Below, piece by piece: positions 9,161-18,323 of a stretch of 64,000 nucleotides of DNA. The stretch is from Pseudomonas khavaziana (lineage in GTDB: Bacteria; Pseudomonadota; Gammaproteobacteria; Pseudomonadales; Pseudomonadaceae). The notes below the pieces were generated by a model, which was not told the origin of the DNA, did no database searches, and saw only the letters and a program-made list of their open reading frames with translations. Every line of letters begins with the position of its first letter. Position 1 is the first letter of the stretch. Location: assembly GCF_019145205.1 (NCBI RefSeq), contig NZ_JAHSTT010000002.1:496001-560000 (forward strand), written 5' to 3'. Position numbers and translations under genes: made by a program.

Positions 9161-9535
9161 ATGCTGCGTAGCTTTCTGATGCTGGCTGCCTTTTTCGGCT
9201 TTACCGGTGTCGCCCTGGGGGCGTTCGCCGCCCACGGCCTGAAAAACCGCCTGAGCGCCGAGTACCTGGCGATCTTCCATACCGGCGTGACCTACCAGTT
9301 GGTGCATACCCTGGCGCTGTTCGGCGTGGCCTTGCTGGCGGCACATATTCCTGGGCGGTTGGTCAATTGGGCGGGTATCTCGTTTACCGTCGGTATTCTG
9401 CTGTTCTCGGGTAGCCTGTACGTGTTGACGATGACCGGCATCAGCAAACTGGGGATCATCACGCCGTTTGGCGGGCTGGCGTTCCTGCTTGGCTGGTTCT
9501 TCCTTGGCCTGGCGGCGTGGCGCTTGCAGCTTTGA
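9161..9535 (+). CDS. DUF423 family inner-membrane protein
   Basis: A 124-residue protein with four predicted TM helices and the family signature near the N-terminus ([17 protein letters not shown], then [15 protein letters not shown]). DUF423 (YgdD-like) proteins are small conserved membrane proteins without an assigned biochemical role. It is divergent from mtgA and lies 79 bases upstream of thiS. The ATG at 9161 opens directly into the first TM helix. Confidence 0.9.
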   Translation: MLRSFLMLAAFFGFTGVALGAFAAHGLKNRLSAEYLAIFHTGVTYQLVHTLALFGVALLAAHIPGRLVNWAGISFTVGILLFSGSLYVLTMTGISKLGIITPFGGLAFLLGWFFLGLAAWRLQL

Positions 9536-9614
9536 CCGCTTGACGCTTGGAGCTGACCCGCACGTCCCAATCGCGCTAGAATGCTGGCCCCTAAAAATGA
9601 TGGCGGCCCGTGGC

Positions 9615-9815
9615 ATGCGCATTCAGTTGAACGGTGAACCCTTTGAACTGCCCGACGGTGAAACCGTCGCGGCCCTGCTGACCCGCCTGGACTTGACCGG
9701 GCGTCGGGTCGCAGTGGAGCTCAATCTGGATATCGTCCCGCGCAGCCAGCACGCCGAGACCTCGCTGAAAGAAAACGACCAGGTCGAAGTGGTCCACGCC
9801 ATCGGTGGCGGCTAA
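9615..9815 (+). CDS. thiS: Sulfur carrier protein ThiS
   Basis: A 66-residue ubiquitin-like sulfur carrier for thiazole synthesis. It begins MRIQLNGEPFELPDGETVAA and ends in the essential Gly-Gly tail (HAIGGG), which is thiocarboxylated and delivers sulfur to ThiG. I place the start at ATG 9615 because it gives the standard beta-grasp length; the frame is open upstream but overlaps the DUF423 gene and has no family similarity. thiG follows after 54 bases, so the two are co-transcribed. Confidence 0.95.
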   Translation: MRIQLNGEPFELPDGETVAALLTRLDLTGRRVAVELNLDIVPRSQHAETSLKENDQVEVVHAIGGG

Positions 9816-9869
9816 CCTGCCACGGCCGCAACGCATTCTGCAGAACCTCATCCAAACAGAGGATTTCCC

Positions 9870-10664
9870 ATGAGCATCGTTCGTAGCGACAAGCCTTTCG
9901 TCCTGGCCGGTCGTACCTACCAGTCCCGCCTGCTGGTCGGCACCGGCAAGTACCGCGACATGGAAGAAACCCGCCTGGCCATCGAAGCCTCGGGTGCCGA
10001 GATCGTCACCTTCGCCGTGCGCCGCACCAACCTTGGCCAGATCGAAGGCGAACCGAACCTGCTCGAAGTGCTGTCGCCGGATCGCTACACCTTCTTGCCG
10101 AACACCGCTGGCTGTTATGACGCCATCGAAGCCGTGCGCACCTGTCGCCTGGCCCGTGAGCTGCTCGACGGCCACAACCTGGTGAAGCTGGAAGTGCTGG
10201 CTGATCAGAAAACCCTGTTCCCCAACGTGATCGAAACCCTCAAGGCCGCTGAAACCCTGGTCAAGGAAGGCTTCGACGTGATGGTCTACACCAGCGATGA
10301 CCCGATCATCGCCCGTCAGTTGGCAGAAATCGGCTGTATCGCCGTGATGCCGCTGGCTGGTTTGATCGGTTCCGGCCTGGGCATCTGCAACCCGTACAAC
10401 CTGCAGATCATCCTTGAAGAAGCCAAGATCCCGGTGCTGGTGGATGCGGGCGTGGGCACTGCCTCCGACGCAACCATCGCCATGGAACTGGGCTGCGACG
10501 CGGTGCTGATGAACTCGGCCATCGCCCACGCCCAGCAACCGATCATGATGGCCGAAGCCATGAAACACGCGATCGTCGCGGGCCGCCTGGCCTACCTCGC
10601 CGGGCGCATGCCGAAAAAACTCTATGCCAGCGCTTCTTCGCCGCTGGATGGTCTGATCAAGTAA
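9870..10664 (+). CDS. thiG: Thiazole synthase ThiG
   Basis: A 264-residue TIM-barrel enzyme that builds the thiazole phosphate ring of thiamine from 1-deoxyxylulose 5-phosphate, dehydroglycine and ThiS-thiocarboxylate. Family blocks include [29 protein letters not shown], the region KLEVLAD with the Schiff-base Lys, [13 protein letters not shown] and [20 protein letters not shown]. Good ribosome site (AGAGGA) before ATG 9870. It follows thiS and precedes trmB by a few bases, an arrangement common in Pseudomonas. Confidence 0.97.
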   Translation: MSIVRSDKPFVLAGRTYQSRLLVGTGKYRDMEETRLAIEASGAEIVTFAVRRTNLGQIEGEPNLLEVLSPDRYTFLPNTAGCYDAIEAVRTCRLARELLDGHNLVKLEVLADQKTLFPNVIETLKAAETLVKEGFDVMVYTSDDPIIARQLAEIGCIAVMPLAGLIGSGLGICNPYNLQIILEEAKIPVLVDAGVGTASDATIAMELGCDAVLMNSAIAHAQQPIMMAEAMKHAIVAGRLAYLAGRMPKKLYASASSPLDGLIK

Positions 10665-10673
10665 GAGCTATTG

Positions 10674-11399
10674 ATGACTGAATCAAACGAAACGCCGAAC
10701 ACCGTGGAAGCAGGCGACGAGTCCAAGCACCGCCGCATCAAGAGTTTTGTGATGCGCGCCGGCCGTATGACCGAAGGCCAGCAAAAGGGCCTGGAACAAG
10801 GTACGCCGCTGTTCGTTTTGCCCCTGGCCGATGCGCCGGTTGATTACGACCAAGTGTTTGGCCGTTCGGCCCCACGCTCGCTGGAAATCGGTTTCGGCAT
10901 GGGCCACTCCCTGCTGGAAATGGCCGCGGCCGCACCGGAGCAGGATTTCATCGGTGTGGAAGTGCACCGTCCAGGCGTTGGCGCGTTACTTAACGGCGTG
11001 CTCACCCAGGGCCTGACCAACCTGCGAGTTTACGACTGCGACGCGATTGAAGTGCTCAACCGCTGCATCGCCGACAACAGTCTCGATCGCCTGATGCTGT
11101 TCTTCCCGGACCCGTGGCACAAAGCCCGTCACCACAAGCGTCGTATCGTCCAGGCGTCTTTCGCAGAGCTGGTGCGCAGCAAGCTCAAGGTGGGCGGCAT
11201 CCTGCACATGGCCACCGACTGGGAACCGTACGCGGAATACATGCTGGAAGTGATGAACGTCGCCCCTGGCTACCGCAACCTGGCGGAAGATGGCAAGTGC
11301 GTGCCGCGCCCGGCCGAGCGGCCGATCACCAAGTTCGAACGCCGTGGTGAGCGGTTGGGGCATGGGGTGTGGGATTTGAAGTTTGAGAAGTTGGCATAA
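10674..11399 (+). CDS. trmB: tRNA (guanine(46)-N7)-methyltransferase TrmB
   Basis: A 241-residue SAM methyltransferase that makes m7G46 in the tRNA variable loop. SAM motif [14 protein letters not shown] is near residue 70, with the [14 protein letters not shown] signature and the C-terminal [17 protein letters not shown] block. Start ATG 10674 is preferred over the adjacent in-frame TTG at 10671. It sits nine bases after thiG and is followed by a REPIN. Confidence 0.96.
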   Translation: MTESNETPNTVEAGDESKHRRIKSFVMRAGRMTEGQQKGLEQGTPLFVLPLADAPVDYDQVFGRSAPRSLEIGFGMGHSLLEMAAAAPEQDFIGVEVHRPGVGALLNGVLTQGLTNLRVYDCDAIEVLNRCIADNSLDRLMLFFPDPWHKARHHKRRIVQASFAELVRSKLKVGGILHMATDWEPYAEYMLEVMNVAPGYRNLAEDGKCVPRPAERPITKFERRGERLGHGVWDLKFEKLA

Positions 11400-11426
11400 C
11401 TCGCCCCCTGACTTGAAATGCAACCA

Positions 11427-11520
11427 AATGTGGGAGGGGGCTTGCTCCCGATTGCAGTGGGTCAGCTACAGATAAGCTGACTGATCCACCGCTATCGGGG
11501 GCAAGCCCCCTCCCACATTT
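11427..11520. repeat. REPIN, GTGGGAGGGGGC family
   Basis: Inverted REP halves with the core GTCAGCTACAGATAAGCTGA, between convergent trmB and the DUF3392 gene. The same core idea (AGCTGAC) recurs in the REPINs at 19.4 and 20.8 kb, so these are close relatives. Confidence 0.93.
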
Positions 11521-11541
11521 GTTTTTGCAGTGTGTATCGGA

Positions 11542-11865
11542 TCAGCGGCGGTCTGCCACCACCCCAATCAACACCAGCACCACCACCAACACCGGCGCCA
11601 GGCTGTAGTTATTGAACTGGCTCAATCCCCGCACAATCCACGGCGTTGCGTAGATCAATGCCGCACCGCTGCCGATCATGCACAGCAGGGCCATCAAGGG
11701 CACGCGCAAGGCGCCAGCGATGCTGCCCAGGCGCGCTTCGACCCAGCCCTTGATATCGGCGCCGAACAGCACCAGCAAGCAGCCCACAAGGGCCAGGGAG
11801 ATTTCCGACAGGTTGCTACGGCTCCAGCGGGATACGGTGGCGAGCAGGTCGAGTACCAGATCCAT
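11542..11865 (-). CDS. DUF3392 family membrane protein
   Basis: A 107-residue protein with an amphipathic N-terminus (MDLVLDLLATVSRWSRSNL) and three hydrophobic segments: ISLALVGCLLVLFGADI, VPLMALLCMIGSGAALIYAT and LAPVLVVVLVLIGVV. It matches the small DUF3392 family found beside hemW in gammaproteobacteria. No function is known. It lies 20 bases downstream of the hemW stop on the same strand, so it may be the last gene of the hemW operon. Confidence 0.82.
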   Translation of the reverse strand: MDLVLDLLATVSRWSRSNLSEISLALVGCLLVLFGADIKGWVEARLGSIAGALRVPLMALLCMIGSGAALIYATPWIVRGLSQFNNYSLAPVLVVVLVLIGVVADRR

Positions 11866-11885
11866 TCGATTTCCTTAAAGAGCTA

Positions 11886-13088
11886 TCAGCTCAAAAACTT
11901 CTGCAACAGGTCATTGAGAAAGAGTTGCCCGCGGTCGGTTGCCGCCAGGCGTGACGGTTCGACCTGCATCAAGCCACTTTGTTCTGCCTCGCGGCGGCCT
12001 TCGTCGAGGCTGGCCAGCTCGAGCCCGGTGCGTTCGGCGTAGAGTCTGGCATCGACGCCTTCGGTCAGGCGCAGGGCGTTCATCAGGAATTCGAACGGCA
12101 ACTCCTCGTTGGTCAGTTCTTTCGCCCCGGCCTGGAAGCTTTTGGCCGGGTTGAGGTAGTCCTTGGGCGCACGGGTTTTCCAGGTGCGCACGATGCGCCC
12201 GTCCGGGTGGCTGAGCTTGCCGTGGGCGCCGGCGCCAATGCCGATGAAGTCGCCAAAGCTCCAGTAATTCAGGTTATGCCGCGCCGCACGGTCGGGTTGG
12301 GCGTAGGCCGACACTTCATATTGTGCGTAACCGTGCTCGGCGAGCAGTGCCTGGCCGGCTTCCTGGATATCCCACAACGTGTCGTCTTCCGGCAGCGCGG
12401 GCGGCTGGTTCCAGAAGACGGTGTTGGGTTCCAGAGTCAGCTGATACCAGGACAGGTGTGTCGGCTTGAGCGCAATGGCTTGGCGCAAGTCGCCCAAGGC
12501 GTCGTCCAGGGATTGGTTGGGCAGGCCGTGCATTAAGTCCAGGTTGAAGTTATCGAACCCGGCCTGACGCGCCATGTCGGCGGCGCGCACAGCTTCTTCG
12601 CCGTTATGGATGCGACCCAGGGCCTCAAGTTTTTCCTGCTGGAAACTCTGGATGCCGATGGACAGGCGATTGATCCCCAACTTGCGGTAGGCCACGAACT
12701 TCTCTTGCTCGAAGGTCCCGGGGTTGGCTTCCAGGGTGATCTCGATATCCGCGGCAAACGGGATGCGCGCTTGCACACCCCTGAGCAAGCGCCCCAACGC
12801 GGTGGCGCTGAACAGGCTAGGGGTGCCGCCACCGAAGAAAATCGAGCTCAGTTCCCGGCCATAAGCGGCGTGCAGGTCTTGATCCAGATCCGCCAACAAT
12901 GCATCTACATACTCTTCTTCCGGCAGCACCTTGCTGGCGGTGTGGGAGTTGAAGTCGCAATAGGGGCATTTGCGCACGCACCAAGGGATGTGGATGTACA
13001 GCGCCAAGGGCGGCAGGTGGGGCAGGGCCGCCCGTGGTGTTTGCGCGCCACCGTGGATCAGCGGCTGCGCAGAGGTGTTCTGGGTCAT
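11886..13088 (-). CDS. hemW: Radical SAM heme chaperone HemW
   Basis: About 400 residues. The radical-SAM cluster motif is CVRKCPYC near residue 37, preceded by [29 protein letters not shown] and [10 protein letters not shown] are HemN/HemW-type blocks; the HemW C-terminal domain follows. It is a heme-binding chaperone delivering heme to membrane enzymes rather than a coproporphyrinogen dehydrogenase; the single conserved N-terminal Cys before the CX3CX2C motif that HemN needs is absent. The start ATG 13088 overlaps the rdgB stop (ATGA); the upstream open frame lies inside rdgB and is not coding. Confidence 0.93.
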   Translation of the reverse strand: MTQNTSAQPLIHGGAQTPRAALPHLPPLALYIHIPWCVRKCPYCDFNSHTASKVLPEEEYVDALLADLDQDLHAAYGRELSSIFFGGGTPSLFSATALGRLLRGVQARIPFAADIEITLEANPGTFEQEKFVAYRKLGINRLSIGIQSFQQEKLEALGRIHNGEEAVRAADMARQAGFDNFNLDLMHGLPNQSLDDALGDLRQAIALKPTHLSWYQLTLEPNTVFWNQPPALPEDDTLWDIQEAGQALLAEHGYAQYEVSAYAQPDRAARHNLNYWSFGDFIGIGAGAHGKLSHPDGRIVRTWKTRAPKDYLNPAKSFQAGAKELTNEELPFEFLMNALRLTEGVDARLYAERTGLELASLDEGRREAEQSGLMQVEPSRLAATDRGQLFLNDLLQKFLS

Positions 13089-13678
13089 TTCAAGCCCAGG
13101 CGCTGGCGCAGCAAGGCCATGGCGCGGGCGCGGTGGCTGATCTGGTTCTTGTCGGCCGGGCTCAATTCGGCGCTGGAAACATTGCGCTCCGGCACCCAGA
13201 ACAATGGGTCGTAGCCAAAGCCATGTTCGCCGCTGGCGGCGTGCAGGATGCGCCCCTGCCACAAGCCTTCGCACAGGATCGGCAACGGGTCATCGGCATG
13301 TCGCACCAGGGCCAGTACGCAGACGAACTGTGCGCCGCGTTCGGCGTCCGGCACGTCCTTGAGGGCGTCGAGCAGTTTGGCATTGTTGGCTGCGTCACCC
13401 TTGCCGTCGGCATAACGGGCCGAATAGATGCCCGGGGCGCCGCCGAGAAAGTCCACCGCCAGACCCGAATCATCCGCCAACGCCGGCAGGCCGGAGATAC
13501 GCGCGGCATTGCGTGCCTTGAGGATGGCGTTTTCGACGAACGACAGGCCGGTCTCTTCCGGCTCGACCTGGCTGAACTCGCCAATCGAGCGCAGTTGCAC
13601 GGATTCGCCGAGCATGGCCTGCAGTTCTTTGAGTTTGCCAGCGTTATGGCTGGCCAATACCAGTTGGGAGAGATTCAT
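13085..13678 (-). CDS. rdgB: dITP/XTP pyrophosphatase RdgB
   Basis: A 197-residue Ham1/RdgB house-cleaning NTPase that hydrolyses dITP, XTP and dHAPTP to keep non-canonical purines out of DNA. Diagnostic blocks are [12 protein letters not shown] at the N-terminus, [38 protein letters not shown] and [12 protein letters not shown] followed by SHRARAM. It overlaps hemW and the DUF4426 gene by four bases each, so it belongs to the metX-metW-DUF4426-rdgB-hemW run. Confidence 0.96.
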   Translation of the reverse strand: MNLSQLVLASHNAGKLKELQAMLGESVQLRSIGEFSQVEPEETGLSFVENAILKARNAARISGLPALADDSGLAVDFLGGAPGIYSARYADGKGDAANNAKLLDALKDVPDAERGAQFVCVLALVRHADDPLPILCEGLWQGRILHAASGEHGFGYDPLFWVPERNVSSAELSPADKNQISHRARAMALLRQRLGLK

Positions 13679-14112
13679 CGGTCGGCCGGAAACAGTTCTT
13701 GATTGAATTGGAAACCATGGGCTTTGCCGCCGGTTTCAACGTTGATGGTAAACGTCTTGTATTCGCGCTGCGTCACCGAATAGGGCGCGAGATAGCTGAT
13801 CCCGCCTTTCTCTTCGATTTGCTTGAACGTCAGGATCTCGCTCTTGCCGCCCAGATCCTTGATGGTGCCGGTCACTTGGGCCGCGACCGGGGCCACGCCC
13901 TTGATCACAGTCACATTGATCAAGCCCTTCTCCTTGCTGCGCACCACGCCGACTTTCTGGGCGGTCTCCGGTGGCAGGAAGCTGGAGGTGAAGGTGTTGT
14001 AGTGGACGGTGATATCGCCAAAATCTTTCTTGCGGTTAGCATCGATGGTATCGGCGGCCATGGCGCTGGCGCCCAGGCATGCAGTCAATAGAAAAACAGC
14101 CAAACGACTCAT
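13675..14112 (-). CDS. DUF4426 family exported protein
   Basis: A 145-residue protein with signal peptide [19 protein letters not shown] and cleavage before ADTI. The mature part contains [19 protein letters not shown] and a beta-rich C-terminus ([15 protein letters not shown]), matching DUF4426, a periplasmic family without assigned function. It is locked between metW and rdgB with an ATGA overlap to rdgB; this placement is common in Pseudomonas, but the relation to methionine or nucleotide metabolism is unclear. Confidence 0.85.
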   Translation of the reverse strand: MSRLAVFLLTACLGASAMAADTIDANRKKDFGDITVHYNTFTSSFLPPETAQKVGVVRSKEKGLINVTVIKGVAPVAAQVTGTIKDLGGKSEILTFKQIEEKGGISYLAPYSVTQREYKTFTINVETGGKAHGFQFNQELFPADR

Positions 14113-14133
14113 GAACGTCCCTCTTGAAAATGA

Positions 14134-14754
14134 TTAGACGGCAACTTTGTGGTCGGTCAGGCCAGGGCTCCTGACCCGGTAGATACCGATTTCGCCCAAC
14201 AGATTGGGCCATAGCTTACTCGCCCAGCCGTGGCGGTGCTGTTGATCGACGGCAAGGCGGTTGATCACCTTGGCTTCACGCTCGCCACACAAGGCTTCGA
14301 AGTCTTCGAAGGTGCAGAAGTGAATATTCGGCGTGTTGTACCAGGTGTACGGGAGGAAATCCGAAACCGGCATGCGGCCCTTGGTGGCCAGGTACCAGCG
14401 GCAGCGCCAGTGACCGAAATTGGGGAAGGTGATGATGCATTGGCGGCCAACGCGCAGCATTTCGTCAAGGATGCGGTCCGGGTAGTGCACCGCTTGCAGG
14501 GCCTGGGTCATCACCACGATATCGAAGCTGTTGCTGGCAAAGTTGCCCAGGCCTTTGTCCAGGTCCTGCTCGATTACATTGATGCCCTTGGCCACGCACT
14601 GGGCGATGTTGTCCGGGTCGTTTTCCAGACCGTAGCCGGTAACTTGCTTGTTGTCGCGCAGCCAGCTCAGCAGTTCGCCATCGCCACAGCCCAGGTCGAG
14701 CACGCGGCTGCCGGCGGGGATCCAGTCTTGGATGATTTCCAGGTCGGCTCTCAT
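14134..14754 (-). CDS. metW: Methionine biosynthesis protein MetW
   Basis: A 206-residue SAM-dependent methyltransferase-fold protein. The motif SRVLDLGCGDGELLSWL lies near residues 17-33, then DKGLGNFASNSFDIVVMTQALQ and the conserved PNFGHW block. MetW accompanies MetX and is thought to be needed for homoserine acyltransferase activity in several proteobacteria. ATG 14754 gives the family N-terminus MRADLEIIQDWI; a longer in-frame start at 14778 would overlap the end of metX. Confidence 0.94.
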   Translation of the reverse strand: MRADLEIIQDWIPAGSRVLDLGCGDGELLSWLRDNKQVTGYGLENDPDNIAQCVAKGINVIEQDLDKGLGNFASNSFDIVVMTQALQAVHYPDRILDEMLRVGRQCIITFPNFGHWRCRWYLATKGRMPVSDFLPYTWYNTPNIHFCTFEDFEALCGEREAKVINRLAVDQQHRHGWASKLWPNLLGEIGIYRVRSPGLTDHKVAV

Positions 14755-14779
14755 GGCGTTCTCCCAAAGCGTAAGCAAT

Positions 14780-15922
14780 TCATATAAGCGTGATTCGGTT
14801 CATGTAGTTGCGAAACGCCTGCAGGTAACGCGGGATCGGGATCAGAAAGGCGTCGTGGCCTTGCGGAGCATCGATCTCCAGGTAGCAGACGTCTTTCTTG
14901 GCGGCCATCAGGGCGTCCACAAGCTCACGGGAGCGGGCCGGCGAGAAGCGCCAGTCGGTGGTGAATGACATGACGCAGAACTTGGCCGTGACGTTCTCGA
15001 AGGTTTTCGCCAGGTCGTCGCCGTGATTGGCGGCCGGGTCGAAATAGTCCAGGGCCTTGGTCATCAGCAGGTAGGTGTTGGCGTCGAAACGCCCGGAAAA
15101 CTCTTCGCCCTGATAACGCAGGTAGCTTTCCACCTGGAACTCGACGCTGTGGAAGTCGTAGTTGAGCTTCTCGCTCTTGAGGCCACGGCCGAATTTTTCG
15201 CCCATGGAATCGTCGGACAGATAGGTGATATGCCCCACCATCCGCGCCAGCATCAGGCCACGCTTGGGGATCACGCCGGCTTCCTGGAACGAACCGCCGT
15301 GGAACTCGGGGTCGGTGAGGATGGCCTGGCGCGCCACTTCGTTGAAGGCGATGTTCTGCGCCGACAGCTTGGGCGCCGAGGCGATGGCCAGGCAATGGCG
15401 CACACGGTCCGGGTAGCTGATGGTCCATTGCAGCGCCTGCATGCCGCCCAGGCTGCCGCCAATCACCGCGGCCCATTGGCCGATGCCCAGCAGGTCCGCC
15501 AGGCGTGCCTGGCTGTGCACCCAATCTTCCACGGTCAACACCGGGAAGTCCGCGCCGAACGGCTTGCCGGTTTCCGGGTTGAGGCTGCTGGGGCCGGTGG
15601 AACCATTGCAGCCACCAAGGTTGTTGAGGCTGACCACGAAGAACTTTTTGGTGTCGATGGGCTTGCCGGGGCCGATGCAACTGTCCCACCAGCCGGGCTT
15701 GCGCTCGTCCACAGAGTGGAAGCCGGCAGCGTGATGATGGCCGGACAAGGCGTGGCAGATCAGCACGGCGTTGCTCGCCGTGGCGTTCAGTTGGCCGTAG
15801 GTTTCGTAGATCAGGTCGTAGGCTGGCAGCGAACGGCCGCAGGCCAGGGCCAGCGGCTCGCTGAAATGCGCCACTTGCGGCACGACCAGTCCAACGGAAT
15901 CGGGGGGAAAGGCGGCTGGCAT
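14780..15922 (-). CDS. metX: Homoserine O-acyltransferase MetX (succinyl type likely)
   Basis: A 380-residue alpha/beta-hydrolase-fold acyltransferase, first step of methionine synthesis from homoserine. The nucleophile elbow is [26 protein letters not shown] and the C-terminal [10 protein letters not shown] with the catalytic His are visible, as are TDWRFSP and the Asp region. Pseudomonas MetX enzymes are generally assigned to succinyl-CoA; I infer the acyl donor from the genus, not from residues tested here. Coupled with metW, 25 bases downstream. Confidence 0.93.
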   Translation of the reverse strand: MPAAFPPDSVGLVVPQVAHFSEPLALACGRSLPAYDLIYETYGQLNATASNAVLICHALSGHHHAAGFHSVDERKPGWWDSCIGPGKPIDTKKFFVVSLNNLGGCNGSTGPSSLNPETGKPFGADFPVLTVEDWVHSQARLADLLGIGQWAAVIGGSLGGMQALQWTISYPDRVRHCLAIASAPKLSAQNIAFNEVARQAILTDPEFHGGSFQEAGVIPKRGLMLARMVGHITYLSDDSMGEKFGRGLKSEKLNYDFHSVEFQVESYLRYQGEEFSGRFDANTYLLMTKALDYFDPAANHGDDLAKTFENVTAKFCVMSFTTDWRFSPARSRELVDALMAAKKDVCYLEIDAPQGHDAFLIPIPRYLQAFRNYMNRITLI

Positions 15923-16012
15923 CGACCCTGCTCTCGCTTAAATGAGGCGTAAGTCTAAAGAGCGGGGACCCTAGCGGCAAGCAAAGGTCGGGGGGGTAAG
16001 CGCATTGCTTTG

Positions 16013-16112
16013 TGTAGGAGCGAGCTTGCTCGCGAAAAACCTGAGAACGCAGTTGGGTATCAGGTTTCCCGCGTTATCGTTCACGTTCTTCGCGAGCAAG
16101 CTCGCTCCTACA
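16013..16112. repeat. REPIN, GTAGGAGCGAGC family
   Basis: Inverted REP halves around a core containing GCGTTATCGTTCACG. Lies between yggT and metX (both leftward); the left end is only about three bases past the yggT stop. Confidence 0.93.
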
Positions 16113-16114
16113 GG

Positions 16115-16702
16115 TCAGATCAGGCCAAACAACTCTTTTGGCATGTAGGCAAAGTAGGCCAGGCGTGGAATCACCCAGCTTTGCAACAGCTGGATCACGA
16201 TAAACGCAAAGATCGGCGAGATATCCAGGCCACCCAGGTTAGGGATCAGGCGGCGGAACGGCGCCAGCACCGGTTCGGTGATCTGGGCTACCAATTCGGC
16301 GCCCGGACTACGGCTGCCCGGTGCGACCCACGACAGGATCACGCTGATGATCATCGACCAGAAAATGATCTTCAGGAACAGCGAGAAAATACCGATCAGG
16401 CCCCATGGCAACAGCAGCACGGTGAACGCCTGGTAGCCGTTGAGCATCAGGATCACCACGAACAGCAGGATCTGCAGCAGCAGCGCCAGCACCAGCGAGG
16501 ACATGTCCAGGCCGAACAGGCTCGGGATCACCCGGCGCAATGGCTTGAGCAGCGGCTGGGTGGCCTTGACCACGAACTGGCACAGCGGGTTGTAGAAGTT
16601 GGCCCGCACCAGTTGCAGGATAAAGCGCATCAGCACGATCAGCAGGTACAGGCTGCCCAGGGTCTGGATGATGAAAATGGCAGCGTCATTGATTCCGAGC
16701 AT
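16115..16702 (-). CDS. yggT: YggT family inner-membrane protein
   Basis: A 195-residue integral membrane protein with two YGGT repeats. Each repeat has a TM hairpin and a charged motif: FILQLVRANFYNPLCQFVVKATQPLLKPLRR..P and VILSWVAPGSRS..AELVAQITEP...FRRLIP. The family is implicated in osmotic or cation homeostasis in some bacteria but lacks a firm biochemical role. It follows proC by 25 bases in the conserved order yggS-proC-yggT. Its stop TGA lies immediately beside the REPIN. Confidence 0.93.
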   Translation of the reverse strand: MLGINDAAIFIIQTLGSLYLLIVLMRFILQLVRANFYNPLCQFVVKATQPLLKPLRRVIPSLFGLDMSSLVLALLLQILLFVVILMLNGYQAFTVLLLPWGLIGIFSLFLKIIFWSMIISVILSWVAPGSRSPGAELVAQITEPVLAPFRRLIPNLGGLDISPIFAFIVIQLLQSWVIPRLAYFAYMPKELFGLI

Positions 16703-16727
16703 GTTTGATTACCTTGGTAAGGGACGA

Positions 16728-17546
16728 CTATTTGCCCAGTTGCTCAGCCATCTCGGCTGAACGATGTGCCGCGGCACCCAGTGCAGTTTCCACCAGGGCC
16801 TCAAAGCCTCCGGCTTGAAACGATTCGATGGCGGCTTGCGTAGTGCCGCCCGGGGACGTTACACGACGGCGCAGCTCGGCGGCATCGACATCGCTGCCCA
16901 CGGCCATTTTCGCGGCGCCCAGGGCTGTTTGTTCGGCCAGTTGCTCGGCGACATCATGGGGCAGGCCCAGCTTGACGCCGGCTGTGGTCATGGCTTCGAT
17001 CAACAGGAAGAAGTAGGCCGGGCCGCTGCCGGAAACAGCAGTGACCGCATCCAGTTGTTGTTCCTGCTCCAGCCACACGGCGATGCCCACCGCAGACAGC
17101 AACTCCTCGGCCTGGTCGCGTTGTTGCGCCGTGACTTCGTGGGTGGCATACAGGCCGCTGACGCCTTGGCGCAGCAGCGCCGGGGTATTGGGCATGCAGC
17201 GCACGATGGGCTGGGCACCCAGCCAGTTGTTCATGCTGGCGCAGGTGATCCCGGCAGCGATGGACACCACCAGTTGATGGGGCTGCAGGCTAGGGCGCAG
17301 GCTTTCGCACACGGCCTTCATGGCCTGGGGCTTGACCGCCAGTACGATCACGTCGACGCCATGGATGGCCTCGGCGTTGTCGGCAAATGTTTCGATACCG
17401 TGTTCGGCGCTGACGCGCTCGCGGGTTTCGGTGCCCGGGTCGCTGGCGCGGATCTGTTCGGCGTCCAGGCCCTTGGCCCGCAGGCCGCCGATCAGGCTGG
17501 CCGCCATGTTACCGGCGCCGATAAAGGCAATACGCGTGTTGCTCAT
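16728..17546 (-). CDS. proC: Pyrroline-5-carboxylate reductase ProC
   Basis: A 272-residue NAD(P)H-dependent reductase, last step of proline synthesis. It opens with the Rossmann motif IAFIGAGNMAASLIGGL, has VIVLAVKPQ, MPNTPALLRQGVSGLYA and the C-terminal signature DVAEQLAEQTALGAA..V..SPGGTTQAAI. Cytoplasmic. Same strand as yggS upstream (33-base gap) and yggT downstream. Confidence 0.97.
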   Translation of the reverse strand: MSNTRIAFIGAGNMAASLIGGLRAKGLDAEQIRASDPGTETRERVSAEHGIETFADNAEAIHGVDVIVLAVKPQAMKAVCESLRPSLQPHQLVVSIAAGITCASMNNWLGAQPIVRCMPNTPALLRQGVSGLYATHEVTAQQRDQAEELLSAVGIAVWLEQEQQLDAVTAVSGSGPAYFFLLIEAMTTAGVKLGLPHDVAEQLAEQTALGAAKMAVGSDVDAAELRRRVTSPGGTTQAAIESFQAGGFEALVETALGAAAHRSAEMAEQLGK

Positions 17547-17579
17547 GACAGGTCCTTATTTCGAGGGAAGTCAGCCATT

Positions 17580-18266
17580 TCACGCCTGGCCGTAATCGCG
17601 GGCGCCAAACAGGGCGGTACCGATGCGCACCCAGGTGGCACCTTGGGCGATGGCCGACTCAAGGTCATGGCTCATGCCCATGGAAAGTGTGTCGAGCGAC
17701 AGGTCCAGGCTGGCTTGCAGGTCGCGCACCGTGGCAAATGCCGCATCCTGCGCCATCCGGTCTTCAGTCGGCTCGGGGATCGCCATCAGGCCACGCAGTT
17801 TCAAGCGCGGTAAAGCACTGATGGCATTGGCCAGGGCCGGCAGGTCGGCAGGTGTGCAGCCGGACTTGCTGGCTTCGCCGCTAACATTGACCTGGATGCA
17901 GATATTCAACGGCGGCAGGTCGGCCGGGCGTTGTTCGGACAGGCGTTGTGCGATTTTCAGGCGGTCCACGGAATGCACCCAGGCGAAGTTCTCGGCGATG
18001 GCGCGAGTCTTGTTCGATTGAATGGGGCCGATGAAGTGCCAACTCAAGGGCAAGTCGGACAATTGGACCTGTTTGCCCAACGCTTCCTGCAGGTAGTTCT
18101 CGCCAAAGTCGTGCATGCCGGCGGCATAGGCTTCGCGCACTGCCTGCGCGGGCTTGGTCTTGCTCACGGCCAGCAGGTGGATGCTGCTTGCGTCACGTTG
18201 CGCGGCCTCGGCTGCGGCGCGGATGCGCTGGCTAACCAGGCCGATGTTGTCTGCTATCGTCGACAT
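17580..18266 (-). CDS. yggS: PLP homeostasis protein (YggS/PLPBP family)
   Basis: A 228-residue single-domain PLP-binding protein, alanine-racemase-N fold, that buffers pyridoxal phosphate and influences amino-acid pools. The PLP lysine is in LLAVSKTKP near residue 36; DFGENYLQEALGK, WHFIGPIQSNK and the C-terminal SMGMSHDLESAIAQGATWVRIGTALFG are the family hallmarks. Divergent from pilT across a 57-base gap that must contain both promoters. Confidence 0.95.
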   Translation of the reverse strand: MSTIADNIGLVSQRIRAAAEAAQRDASSIHLLAVSKTKPAQAVREAYAAGMHDFGENYLQEALGKQVQLSDLPLSWHFIGPIQSNKTRAIAENFAWVHSVDRLKIAQRLSEQRPADLPPLNICIQVNVSGEASKSGCTPADLPALANAISALPRLKLRGLMAIPEPTEDRMAQDAAFATVRDLQASLDLSLDTLSMGMSHDLESAIAQGATWVRIGTALFGARDYGQA

Positions 18267-18323
18267 TCAAGTTGCACCCGTGGATATGGAGTCCGCGGCA
18301 TTCTACTGGAAATGGAAAGCCCT

